Program-made: the position numbers and the translations under genes | The notes under the pieces: model-generated | Told to the model about the DNA's origin: nothing | The model's input: the letters and a program-made list of their open reading frames with translations, nothing else | Databases searched by the model: none | Shown: positions 1 to 7,576 of the stretch, in pieces | How the letters are laid out: every line of letters begins with the position of its first letter | Numbering within the stretch: position 1 is the stretch's first letter | From: Shewanella algae | GTDB taxonomy: Bacteria; Pseudomonadota; Gammaproteobacteria; Enterobacterales; Shewanellaceae | NCBI RefSeq assembly: GCF_009183365.2 | Contig: NZ_CP068230.1 | Coordinates: 1,207,001-1,271,000 of the forward strand | DNA: 64,000 nucleotides | Direction of reading: 5' to 3'

Positions 1-2
1 TC

Positions 3-353
3 AAAGGGCCGCAGTTCAACAGCCTGCATCTGATGTTTATGGAGCAATACACGGAGCAATGGAATGCGCTGGATGAAATCGCCGAGCGGATCCGCGCCCT
101 GGGGTATCCGGCGCCGGGGACTTATAAGGAGTTTGTGCGTCTGGCATCCATCAAGGAAGTGGAAGGTGTGCCCTCTGCCAATGAGATGATATTGCACCTG
201 GTCGAAGCCCAGGAGGCCACGGCCCGCACCGCCAGAGCCCTGTTCCCCGTTATCGACAAGGCCAATGATCAGCCGAGCGCCGATCTGCTCACCCGTAGAC
301 TGGAAGTCCACGAAAAGACTGCCTGGATGCTGCGTAGCTTGCTGGAGGAATAG
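3..353 (+). CDS. Dps-family ferritin-like protein, C-terminal part (5' end outside window)
   Basis: The frame is open from base 3, before the first ATG at 33, so the gene is cut by the window edge. Residues before that ATG read KGPQFNSLHL, the helix that follows the HWNVKG motif of Dps mini-ferritins. The DEIAE segment supplies the Asp and Glu (spaced D-x3-E) of the inter-subunit ferroxidase site; the partner His lies upstream of the window or in this helix. Members form 12-subunit cages that oxidise Fe(II) with peroxide and protect DNA. The C-terminus ends shortly after the last helix, as in the family, and is followed at once by a terminator. The family call is firm; whether it binds DNA cannot be seen because the N-terminus is missing. 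Confidence 0.85.
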   Translation, partial: KGPQFNSLHLMFMEQYTEQWNALDEIAERIRALGYPAPGTYKEFVRLASIKEVEGVPSANEMILHLVEAQEATARTARALFPVIDKANDQPSADLLTRRLEVHEKTAWMLRSLLEE

Positions 354-381
354 CCTAAACGCAAGGTGCTACGCATCAAAA

Positions 382-415
382 AGCCGCCCCGGAGTGCTCC
401 AGGGGCGGCTTTTTT
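382..415 (+). terminator. Rho-independent terminator after the Dps gene
   Basis: A 9-bp GC-rich stem (382-390 with 402-410, AGCCGCCCC/GGGGCGGCT) is flanked by an A-run on the left and six T on the right. The symmetry lets it serve the converging pepD transcript as well. Confidence 0.85.
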
Positions 416-581
416 ACTCTTGCTAACTTGAAGAGGCAGCTGTGTTGGCAATCTTCGTTCATCCCAATCACATAGTTTGCCCATGTTGATGGGGAGCCAC
501 TCTTGCAGCCTTTGCCTCCTTGCCGCAACGCCAAGTCGTTTGGCGCTATTTATTCAAGGCTTAAGTGCCTTTCTCAAGGTG

Positions 582-2042
582 TCAGGCCTTTTCTGGAATA
601 CGCTCCAGTACAGCCAACAGCAGCTGCCAATATTGGCCCACTGTGGTGATATTCACCATTTCATCCGGGCTGTGAGGGAAACGTATGGTGGGGCCGATAG
701 ACACCATATCCATGGCCGGATAGGGCTCCTTGAACAGGCCACATTCCAAACCGGCATGGATCACCATGATCACCGGCTCTTTATGGTAGATGTCCTGATA
801 GGTGTCGCGCACAATCGCCATCACAGGAGACTGGCTGTCTGGTTTCCAGCCTGGGTAGGCGCCGGAGAGATCGATTTCGGCACCGGCCAGGTTGGCCAGG
901 GCGATCAGCATGCCCTCAATCTGGCTGCGGCCTGAGTCAATCAAGGAGCGGATCAGGCACAGGAGTTTAACATCCTGCTCGCTGGTATTGATCACCCCGA
1001 GGTTGAGTGAGGTCTCGGTCACGCCTTCAATCTCGTCACTCATCCGCATGACACCATTGGGGCAGGCATGCAGCAGATCGATAAGAGTGTTCTGACTCTG
1101 CTCGCTCATCACTTTGGCAGGCAGCGGCACTTCGGTGAGAGTCAGGCAAGCGGCCGGATCGGCAACCGCCAGCTCTTCTCTAAGCAGTGCCTGGAAAGCC
1201 GCGGCGGCTTCGCTCAAAGCTGTGGCTTGTTCGGCCGGTACCAGAATAGTGGCACTGGCTTCACGGGGAATGGCGTTACGCAGCGAGCCGCCGTTGAATT
1301 CGGCCAGTTCCAGCTGCAGGCTTTCGCTGTGTTCAAACAGAAAACGGGCCAGCAGCTTGTTGGCATTACCGCGTCCCAGGTGAATGTTCACCCCTGAGTG
1401 GCCACCCTTTAGCCCGGAGAGTGTCAGGTTGAATGCCTGGAAACCATCGCCTGTGGCTTCCCAGACCATGGGCAGGGTGATCTCGGCATCCACGCCACCG
1501 GCGCAGCCCATGTAGATCTCGCCTTCCTGCTCGGAATCTGTGTTGATCAGGATTTCACCGCGAAGCATACCGGCTTCCAGGCCAAAGGCTCCTGTCATAC
1601 CCGCTTCTTCATCTATGGTCAGCAGCACTTCCAGTGGCCCGTGGGGAATATCGTCACTGCCGAGAATTGCCAGCGCCGATGCCATGCCTATGCCGTTATC
1701 GGCACCCAGAGTCGTGCCCTGAGCCTTGACCCAGTCGCCATCAATCCAGGGCTGGATCGGATCTTTGACGAAGTCATGCTCTTTATCGGCATTTTTCTGC
1801 GGCACCATATCGATATGGGCCTGGATCACCACGGGTTTGCGGTTTTCCATCCCGGGAGTGGCATCTTTGCGAATAATCAGGTTACCGACTTTATCTTCGA
1901 TAACCTCAAGCTGACGGTCTTTGGCCCAGTTCTGAATATACTGGCTGAGCGCGGCTTCATGTTTGGATGGGTGAGGAATGGCACAGATTTGTTCAAACCA
2001 CTGCCATAGAGGCTGAGGTTGCAATTGGCTGAGACTGGACAC
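582..2042 (-). CDS. pepD: Aminoacyl-histidine dipeptidase (peptidase D, M20 family)
   Basis: Cytosolic dinuclear zinc dipeptidase that cleaves Xaa-His dipeptides such as carnosine and many unspecific dipeptides. The product aligns by eye with E. coli PepD along its length (486 versus 485 aa). Visible metal and catalytic motifs are AHIDM (His76, Asp78), LGADNGIGMA, TIDEEAGMTG, the NTDSEEEGE-like segment NTDSEQEGE, and HAGLECG near the C-terminus. The frame stays open upstream to an ATG at 2105, but a GTG at 2042 has AGGAG about seven bases before it and reproduces the family N-terminus (SSLSQLQPQPLW), so I take 2042. It faces the Dps gene and stands alone. Confidence 0.96.
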   Translation of the reverse strand: MSSLSQLQPQPLWQWFEQICAIPHPSKHEAALSQYIQNWAKDRQLEVIEDKVGNLIIRKDATPGMENRKPVVIQAHIDMVPQKNADKEHDFVKDPIQPWIDGDWVKAQGTTLGADNGIGMASALAILGSDDIPHGPLEVLLTIDEEAGMTGAFGLEAGMLRGEILINTDSEQEGEIYMGCAGGVDAEITLPMVWEATGDGFQAFNLTLSGLKGGHSGVNIHLGRGNANKLLARFLFEHSESLQLELAEFNGGSLRNAIPREASATILVPAEQATALSEAAAAFQALLREELAVADPAACLTLTEVPLPAKVMSEQSQNTLIDLLHACPNGVMRMSDEIEGVTETSLNLGVINTSEQDVKLLCLIRSLIDSGRSQIEGMLIALANLAGAEIDLSGAYPGWKPDSQSPVMAIVRDTYQDIYHKEPVIMVIHAGLECGLFKEPYPAMDMVSIGPTIRFPHSPDEMVNITTVGQYWQLLLAVLERIPEKA

Positions 2043-2253
2043 AGCAAACTCCTGATCTTTTCGTCTGGTTGGCGGGCTTGGACCGGGCCAAGCGCGAGTT
2101 GTCATCAGTCTACCACAGAGCGACGTAAGGGCGCAGAACCCAGTTGGGACAATTGTTTATTTGTGGCAGCGAAACTTGCCAGCCAGATATTGGTAATCCG
2201 GCGCCGGAAAGGGAATAATGCTGGGCGCCAATAAAAAATAATTAGGATGGGTC

Positions 2254-3780
2254 ATGGTTGAATTTATTGATGTTACTGACCAGGATGCAATTTTCAGTGA
2301 GGCAGACTGGGATGCATTGCTGGTGGTCAGCGCCGATGTGACGGCGTGTCCAATCGAAGAGGTGGCGATACTGGCCTCCCATGGGGCTCAAGTTGACAAA
2401 CGGGTGGGCAAGAGCCCAACCCTGTTGTTTGCTCCTGGGCTTGCCGGTGGCCGCTTGATTATCGCCCCGGTCGCGCCGCTTGGCGATTATGACGATGTGC
2501 GCGCCTTTGCCAATGCCGCCCGTGCCGGTATCGCCATCGCCCGTGACGCCGGAGCCAAAAGGCCGCTATTGTGGGTTGATAAGCCTGCATCCTTAGGTGA
2601 TGAATACGCCAAGGCAGATATGGTTGCGGCGCTGGCAACGGCGCAGGAGCTATGGCAGCCATTGGAAGCCCGTGAGGCGGGCGCCGCCCTTGACAGCATA
2701 GAAGCCATAGGGGTGATGAACGGCGCAGATGCCGGCATGCTCAATGCCATTGAAGCCGGCCGCACCCTTGCCAGAGATCTTTGCGGCACTGAGCCCGAGC
2801 GCATGGGCGCCCCTGCCTTTGCCGATTACTGCCTCAACGCCTTCAAAGATTCAGGGCTGTCGCTGCAGGTCGTGGAAGACAGAGACATTCTCGAGCGGGA
2901 CTATCCCTTGCTGAGCGCTGTGGCGCGGGCCTCTTTTGCCGTGGCCAGACATCAGCCCAGAGTCGTTAAATTGGAGTACCGCGGCGAAGGTGACATCCAG
3001 CACAACTATTTCTTTGCCGGCAAGGGCGTGGTGTATGACACAGGCGGCGCCGATCTGAAAGTGGGCGGTGCCATGGCCGGTATGAGCCGCGACAAGGGCG
3101 GCGCGGCTGCCGTGGCCGGTTTGATGAAGACCTTGTCATTACTCAAGCCCAAAGGCATTCGTGTGGTGGCCGAACTGGGGCTGGTACGCAACAGTATAGG
3201 CAGCGAAGCCTTTGTCACGGACGAAATCATCACAGCCCATTCGGGTGTCAGGGTCAGGATTGGCAATACCGATGCCGAAGGACGTTTAGTGCTGGCCGAC
3301 TTGCTGTCCCATCTGCGTTTAAAGGCGCAGGGCAGTGCGGCGCCCGAGCTATTCTCTGTGGCAACCCTGACCGGCCATGTGGTGCGAGCCTATGGATCTT
3401 ACAGTGCGGTAGTGGCCAACGCCGTTGCCGAGCAACAGGCATTACCCAAGCGGTTGCAAGCCAGCGCCGAACGTTACGGTGAAGGGCTGGAGCTGTCCCG
3501 TTTGCGTAAGGAAGATTTTGCCAAGGTGCGTGATGTTTCCGGCGCCTCTGAGCTACTTTCTTCCAATAATGCGCCCTCATCGGTTACCGCCAGAGGGCAC
3601 CAGTATCCGGCGGCCTTCCTGCTAAAGGCTTCCGGATTGGCGCAACACGGGGTAAAAGACGCTCAGCCCATGGCCTATAGTCATCTGGATATCGCCGGCA
3701 GTGCCACAGAAGGTGATCCCCTCTATGGCAAACCTACGGCGGCGCCGCTGCTTGGGTTGTTTGCCTATATGACTGAGTAA
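2254..3780 (+). CDS. Leucyl aminopeptidase family protein (M17)
   Basis: M17 enzymes are hexameric two-metal aminopeptidases removing N-terminal residues from peptides. The M17 signature NTDAEGRL is present around residue 338. The metal-binding Lys/Asp segment reads GKGVVYDTGG near residue 256, followed by SRDKGGAAAVAG. These differ slightly from classical PepA (GKGITFDSGG), placing the protein in a divergent branch of M17 rather than PepA or PepB proper. Length is 508 aa, usual for the family. AGGATGGG precedes the ATG. It is divergent from pepD, so two peptidases lie side by side; joint regulation is not shown. Confidence 0.88.
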   Translation: MVEFIDVTDQDAIFSEADWDALLVVSADVTACPIEEVAILASHGAQVDKRVGKSPTLLFAPGLAGGRLIIAPVAPLGDYDDVRAFANAARAGIAIARDAGAKRPLLWVDKPASLGDEYAKADMVAALATAQELWQPLEAREAGAALDSIEAIGVMNGADAGMLNAIEAGRTLARDLCGTEPERMGAPAFADYCLNAFKDSGLSLQVVEDRDILERDYPLLSAVARASFAVARHQPRVVKLEYRGEGDIQHNYFFAGKGVVYDTGGADLKVGGAMAGMSRDKGGAAAVAGLMKTLSLLKPKGIRVVAELGLVRNSIGSEAFVTDEIITAHSGVRVRIGNTDAEGRLVLADLLSHLRLKAQGSAAPELFSVATLTGHVVRAYGSYSAVVANAVAEQQALPKRLQASAERYGEGLELSRLRKEDFAKVRDVSGASELLSSNNAPSSVTARGHQYPAAFLLKASGLAQHGVKDAQPMAYSHLDIAGSATEGDPLYGKPTAAPLLGLFAYMTE

Positions 3781-3793
3781 GCCCTCAACGCCT

Positions 3794-3816
3794 CCCGGCC
3801 GATGTCGTCGGCCGGG
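3794..3816 (+). terminator. GC-rich hairpin after the M17 aminopeptidase
   Basis: A perfect 9-bp stem, CCCGGCCGA (3794-3802) with TCGGCCGGG (3808-3816), and a five-base loop lie 14 bases after the stop codon. No T-run follows, so this is a weak or factor-assisted terminator, or an mRNA 3' stabiliser. Confidence 0.5.
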
Positions 3817-3926
3817 TTATCCCTGCACCCTGTCCGTTGGCTTTTCTTCACTTGGCGACCGCTATGTTGGCATCACATGGCCCCGATATTTGCTGGACGT
3901 CATCTCACCCAAGCTATCCACTGCGA

Positions 3927-4038
3927 GTGATTGGATCTCGCCCCTGCTTTAGGTTGTTATTTGACACGATATCTGAAAACAACAGAAAACTTTCAGATGG
4001 ATTTTTACCCAGCCCTTGGGTGGGGTGATCCAATTCAC
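3927..4038. other. 112-bp foldback element with nested hairpins
   Basis: Outer arms pair as GTGA-TTGGATC-tcg-CCCC (3927-3944) with GGGG-t-GATCCAA-t-TCAC (4022-4038): 15 pairs with one internal loop and one bulge. Inside are two further hairpins, ATCTGAAA/TTTCAGAT (3971-3978 with 3991-3998) and ACCCA/TGGGT (4007-4011 with 4017-4021). This gives a branched fold in either strand. An open frame at 3837-4028 crosses the outer arms and has no ribosome binding site, so I do not regard it as coding. It may be a structured RNA, a small foldback repeat or a cruciform; the sequence alone does not decide. Confidence 0.5.
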
Positions 4039-4265
4039 CTTAACTGGTCTTACCTCTTTGAGATCACGCTTTTACCCCCGCCGGGAGACTAACATTTGGG
4101 CTGTAACTGACAGCTAATTACAGTGTTAGATTTTACTTAATTGGAATGAGGTTGGCCTGATTGGCTTTTGATTTATTTATTTAAAATCAAATGGTAATGA
4201 GTGTTCTCTTACTATGTTTCGAGATGTATCATTAGGTGCGGTGGGTAAATCCTGTGTAACTTTTA

Positions 4266-4280
4266 TGTAATTGTCTTACA
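4266..4280. promoter_or_regulatory. Inverted repeat TGTAA-N5-TTACA upstream of the GGA-rich leader
   Basis: Perfect 5-bp arms lie about 75 bp before the predicted start of the next transcript. The arms match the half-sites of GacA/UvrY boxes (TGTAAG-N6-CTTACA), but the spacer is three bases too short, so the resemblance is only suggestive. Confidence 0.3.
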
Positions 4281-4315
4281 GTTTTAGGTGTATTTTAAAT
4301 TTCTAGCCTTAATAC

Positions 4316-4343
4316 TTGTAATAAAATTACAGGTGGCTATAAT
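4316..4343 (+). promoter_or_regulatory. Sigma70-type promoter for the small-ORF transcript
   Basis: -35 TTGTAA (4316-4321), 16-bp spacer, and a perfect -10 TATAAT (4338-4343). Initiation would fall near 4350. Confidence 0.7.
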
Positions 4344-4517
4344 AGCTCTCGTTGGTTAGGCAAGCGCCTTCCACCTCTAGTCAATCCAGGATGGATAACT
4401 ATCTCCAAGGAAATGAGTGACAAGTTGTCTCCACGGATATGAGAACCTCTAGTTCCAGGGAACCGAGCCAAGCTTCACTAGAGTATTTATTTCACAACTT
4501 TGTTAGGAGTATCGGCT

Positions 4518-4619
4518 ATGTCTTACACAGGCAAAAACAACGTAGTTTATTGGAGCAACACCTGGTTTGATTGTCAGGTTTTGCGCGGCGGCATGTTCGC
4601 CATGAGTTTCAAGGGCTGA
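4518..4619 (+). CDS. 33-aa small ORF, function unknown
   Basis: ATG at 4518 follows TAGGAG with a spacing of eight bases, a good ribosome binding site. The product starts MSYTGKNNVV and ends GGMFAMSFKG. It has one Cys (position 18 or 19), two Trp, and no clear membrane helix. The ribosome binding site itself is a GGA motif, so a CsrA-type protein bound to the leader could block initiation. I do not recognise the peptide. It could be a small protein or only a translated leader of a regulatory RNA. The gene list must treat it as a candidate. Confidence 0.5.
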   Translation: MSYTGKNNVVYWSNTWFDCQVLRGGMFAMSFKG

Positions 4620-4775
4620 CTACCCCTTTAAGTAGTTCCATCATCCATCAACCTTTGTTCACCACTCTGTGGTGTATTTAGACTCAAGTCGCAATAGAAG
4701 TTTTGCTTCTGTTGCCAGGTGTTACCCGCTAGCGCGGTAGACTCTTTCCCTTTTGGGTGCTTGATACATGTCTTG

Positions 4776-4802
4776 GCCTGCTCTTTGAGCAGGCTTTTTT
4801 TT
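4776..4802 (+). terminator. Strong Rho-independent terminator of the small-ORF unit
   Basis: Perfect stem GCCTGCTC/GAGCAGGC (4776-4783, 4787-4794) followed by eight T. Confidence 0.9.
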
Positions 4803-4903
4803 GTCCGCAGCAAAATGTGAATAAATTGTGAGCTGGTGGGCATTTAATGGATACCACAGGTAGCCTCCATGCTCTGGTGCTGGTCTGATCAGGTCAAACT
4901 CCC

Positions 4904-4909
4904 TATAAT
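4904..4909 (+). promoter_or_regulatory. Possible -10 box of the purine permease gene
   Basis: A TATAAT hexamer lies 70 bases before the permease start; no good -35 is visible at the standard distance, so an activator may be needed or the match may be chance. Confidence 0.35.
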
Positions 4910-4979
4910 CTGCCGCCGATGACCTCGTTAAAGAAGTGTCACAAACCTCCCTACACTCAAACTCAAGGAACCTGGTTCC

Positions 4980-6272
4980 ATGTTGGAAAAACTGTTCAAG
5001 TTAAAGCAAAACAAAACCTCTCTGAAGCAGGAAGCCGTGGCGGGTCTGACCACCTTTCTGACCATGGCTTACATCATCTTCGTTAACCCCTCTATGCTGG
5101 CCGATGCCGGTATGGATCAAGGCGCTGTCTTCGTGGCGACCTGTGTCGCGGCGGCGATAGGCTGTCTGGTCATGGGGCTGCTGGCCAATTATCCCATAGC
5201 CCTGGCGCCGGGAATGGGCCTCAACGCCTTTTTTACCTACACAGTTGTGGGGGAAATGGGCTATAGCTGGGAAACCGCGCTCGGCGCAGTATTCCTCTCC
5301 GGGATCTGCTTTATGATCCTCTCCCTGGTGCGAATTCGGGAATGGGTGGTCAACTCCATTCCCATGTCGCTGCGCCTTGGCATAGCCGCAGGTATCGGCC
5401 TGTTTTTGGCGCTCATCGGCCTCAAGAGTGCCGGCATAGTGGTTGCCAACCCGGCAACACTCGTAGGTATGGGCGATATCACTGCATTTCCGGCACTGAT
5501 GTCGGTATTGGGGTTCTTCCTGATCATCGCTTTTGTTCAGCGTGGTTATAAGGCGGCGGTGATCCTCAGCATTCTGGCCATCACAGTGTTGGGGCTGGCC
5601 TTTGGTGATGTGCAATATAGTGGCCTGGTATCCATGCCGCCTTCCATAGCGCCCACCTTTATGAAGATGGATCTCTCCGGCATGCTGGAGATCAGCATGA
5701 TTTCCGTGGTGTTTGCCTTTTTGTTTGTGGACTTGTTTGATACCTCGGGCACCTTGGTAGCCGTGGCCCATCGTGGCGGTTTTCTGGATGATAAGGGGCG
5801 CCTGCCAAGACTCAATCGCGCCCTGACCGCCGACAGCGCCGCCACTATTGCTGGGGCCATGCTGGGTACCTCGACCACCACAAGTTATGTCGAGAGTACC
5901 TCTGGCGTTAGTGCCGGTGGCCGTACCGGCTTGACCGCCGTCGTGGTCGGACTGCTGTTTTTGGCCTCGCTCTTTATCTCGCCGCTGGCCGGTATGGTGC
6001 CAGCCTATGCTACCGCGGGCACCCTCTTCTATGTGGCGATTCTGATGATGTCTGGTCTGGTGCATGTAGAGTGGGAAGATTTGACCGAGGCTGCCCCCGT
6101 GGTGGTGGTCTGCCTGTTGATGCCATTAACCTTCTCAATTGCCACGGGGATCGCCTTTGGCTTTATCGCCTATGCGGCGATTAAACTTCTCTGCGGCCGT
6201 TTTCGCGATCTCAACGCCGGGGTTGTGGCACTGGCGCTGCTGTTTATTCTCAAGTTTGCCTACGGGAGCTAA
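4980..6272 (+). CDS. NCS2-family purine permease (AdeP/AzgA type)
   Basis: Inner-membrane proton symporter of the AzgA branch of NCS2, whose studied members carry adenine, hypoxanthine or guanine. The 430-aa product is hydrophobic throughout. The N-terminus GLTTFLTMAYIIFVNPSML, the loop APGMGLNAFF and the helix FVDLFDTSGTL near residue 250 match E. coli AdeP closely by recall. The STTTSYVESTSGVSAGGRTG segment near residue 305 is also characteristic. It is a single-gene unit with its own terminator. The exact purine cannot be told from sequence. AAGGAACC lies upstream of the ATG as a weak ribosome binding site. Confidence 0.9.
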   Translation: MLEKLFKLKQNKTSLKQEAVAGLTTFLTMAYIIFVNPSMLADAGMDQGAVFVATCVAAAIGCLVMGLLANYPIALAPGMGLNAFFTYTVVGEMGYSWETALGAVFLSGICFMILSLVRIREWVVNSIPMSLRLGIAAGIGLFLALIGLKSAGIVVANPATLVGMGDITAFPALMSVLGFFLIIAFVQRGYKAAVILSILAITVLGLAFGDVQYSGLVSMPPSIAPTFMKMDLSGMLEISMISVVFAFLFVDLFDTSGTLVAVAHRGGFLDDKGRLPRLNRALTADSAATIAGAMLGTSTTTSYVESTSGVSAGGRTGLTAVVVGLLFLASLFISPLAGMVPAYATAGTLFYVAILMMSGLVHVEWEDLTEAAPVVVVCLLMPLTFSIATGIAFGFIAYAAIKLLCGRFRDLNAGVVALALLFILKFAYGS

Positions 6273-6314
6273 AGGTAAAACGCGAGCAAGTGCTTTATAA
6301 ACAGTATTTATTGA

Positions 6315-6340
6315 GGGTCATACTTTGTATGGCCCTTTTT
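6315..6340 (+). terminator. Rho-independent terminator after the purine permease
   Basis: Nine-pair stem GGGTCATAC/GTATGGCCC (one G-U pair; 6315-6323, 6327-6335) followed by five T. Confidence 0.85.
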
Positions 6341-6457
6341 GTATGAGATACCGCAATAAATAACGATTTTATCCACTTGAAGGCCTACTGCCGCTAGGAA
6401 TCAGGCGACGGATTGGGTATAAGATTTATCCCCGACTTTTTTAAGCAAATACAAGTG

Positions 6458-7576
6458 ATGAACTTGAGTGACACACGCTACCGCCGGGTAGTGGTAAAAC
6501 TGGGTACCAGTGTACTTACCTCCGGCAGCAAGCGCCTGGACAAGGCCCATATGGTCGAACTGGCCAGGCAGATGGCGACCCTGATGCGCGCCGGTATCGA
6601 AGTGGTTTTGTGTACCTCCGGCGCCATTGCCGCCGGGCGTGAGCACCTGATGTATCCGGAGTTGCCGGATACCATGGCCAACAAGCAGTTACTGGCGGCT
6701 GTGGGCCAGAGCCAGTTGATCCTGGCCTGGGCTCAGTTGTTCAGTATTTATGGTCTGCACGTGGGGCAGTTGCTGCTGACCCGGGCGGATCTGCACGATC
6801 GCGAGCGCTATCTCAACGCCAGAGATACCCTGAATGCGCTGCTGAAACAGAATATTATCCCCATCATCAATGAAAACGATGCCGTTGCCACCAATGAGAT
6901 CAAGGTTGGGGACAACGACAACCTGTCCGCCCGCGCAGCGCTTTTGTGCGATGCCGACTTGCTGATCCTGCTGACAGACCAAAAAGGTTTGTTCGATGCC
7001 GATCCGCGCCACAATCCCAATGCTCATCTTATCAGCGAAGTGGCCAATATCGACGACAGCCTGCGGCAACTGGCCGGCGGTTCAGTTTCCGGATTGGGTA
7101 CCGGCGGCATGGCAACCAAGCTGGAGGCGGCCGACATAGCTCGCCGCGCCGGTATCGAAGTGGTTATCGCCTCGGGCCATCATCCGGATGCTATCGAAAA
7201 AATCGCTGCCGGCGAGTCAGTGGGGACTCACTTCTGCGCCATCGAAACCCCGCTGGAGAGCCGCAAACAGTGGATTCTTGCCGGGCCCAAGGCCAAGGGG
7301 AAACTGACCTTGGATGAAGGCGCGGTGCGAGCGGTAACCGAAAAGGGCCGCAGTCTGTTGTCCAAGGGGATTATCGCCGTCGAGGGCGAGTTTGAACGGG
7401 GCGCCACAGTGCAACTCTTGGATCCCAATGGCCGTAAACTGGCGCGGGGGATCTGCCGCTACAGCGCCGTGGCCCTCAAACGTATCGCGGGCCAGCATTC
7501 AGATAACATTGAATCCTTGCTGGGCTATGACTATGGTGATGCAATAGTGCACCGCAACGACATGGTGGTTTTATGA
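6458..7576 (+). CDS. proB: Glutamate 5-kinase
   Basis: Phosphorylates glutamate with ATP to give glutamyl-5-phosphate, the first and feedback-inhibited step of proline synthesis. The N-terminal amino acid kinase domain has VVKLGTSVLT, TSGAIAAGRE, INENDAVAT and KVGDNDNLSA; a PUA domain occupies roughly residues 275-365. The frame opens at a TTG at 6413, but the ATG at 6458 gives 372 aa and the family N-terminus, so that start is used; its ribosome binding site is weak. The stop overlaps the proA start in ATGA, which implies translational coupling and matched expression of the two enzymes. Confidence 0.96.
   Translation: MNLSDTRYRRVVVKLGTSVLTSGSKRLDKAHMVELARQMATLMRAGIEVVLCTSGAIAAGREHLMYPELPDTMANKQLLAAVGQSQLILAWAQLFSIYGLHVGQLLLTRADLHDRERYLNARDTLNALLKQNIIPIINENDAVATNEIKVGDNDNLSARAALLCDADLLILLTDQKGLFDADPRHNPNAHLISEVANIDDSLRQLAGGSVSGLGTGGMATKLEAADIARRAGIEVVIASGHHPDAIEKIAAGESVGTHFCAIETPLESRKQWILAGPKAKGKLTLDEGAVRAVTEKGRSLLSKGIIAVEGEFERGATVQLLDPNGRKLARGICRYSAVALKRIAGQHSDNIESLLGYDYGDAIVHRNDMVVL

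Larger units (their letters stand above)
4350..4802 (+). ncRNA. Structured transcript with GGA-rich leader, 33-aa ORF and terminator
   Basis: Between the promoter and a strong terminator runs a roughly 450-base unit. Its leader (4350-4517) holds AGGATGGA (4387-4394), CCAAGGA (4405-4411), CCACGGA (4431-4437), CCAGGGA (4455-4461) and TTAGGAG (4503-4509), all containing the NGGA core that CsrA/RsmA proteins bind. Two of them lie in a 13/15-matching repeat, CTCCAAGGAAATGAG (4403-4417) and CTCCACGGATATGAG (4429-4443). CTCTAG occurs at 4375-4380 and 4447-4452, and either can pair with the single CTAGAG at 4478-4483. After the ORF come hairpins at 4659-4673 and 4691-4715 (10 pairs). I recognise no known riboswitch or Rfam family in it. 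It could be a regulated small mRNA, a dual-function RNA or a CsrA target. Confidence 0.5.

Noticed and set aside
3837..4028. 63-codon plus-strand ORF
   Set aside because: No ribosome binding site, odd composition, and it crosses the outer arm of the foldback structure.
4403..4443. Guanidine-II (mini-ykkC) or c-di-GMP riboswitch
   Set aside because: Only one of the two repeats has an ACGG loop, and the GEMM signature is absent.
4350..4517. Classical CsrB/CsrC-type sponge RNA
   Set aside because: Known CsrB RNAs have many more GGA motifs and no ORF; this leader has six and an ORF, so only a target or a short decoy is reasonable.
5001..6065. 354-codon minus-strand ORF
   Set aside because: Antisense of the purine permease, His/Gly/Gln-rich translation typical of a shadow.
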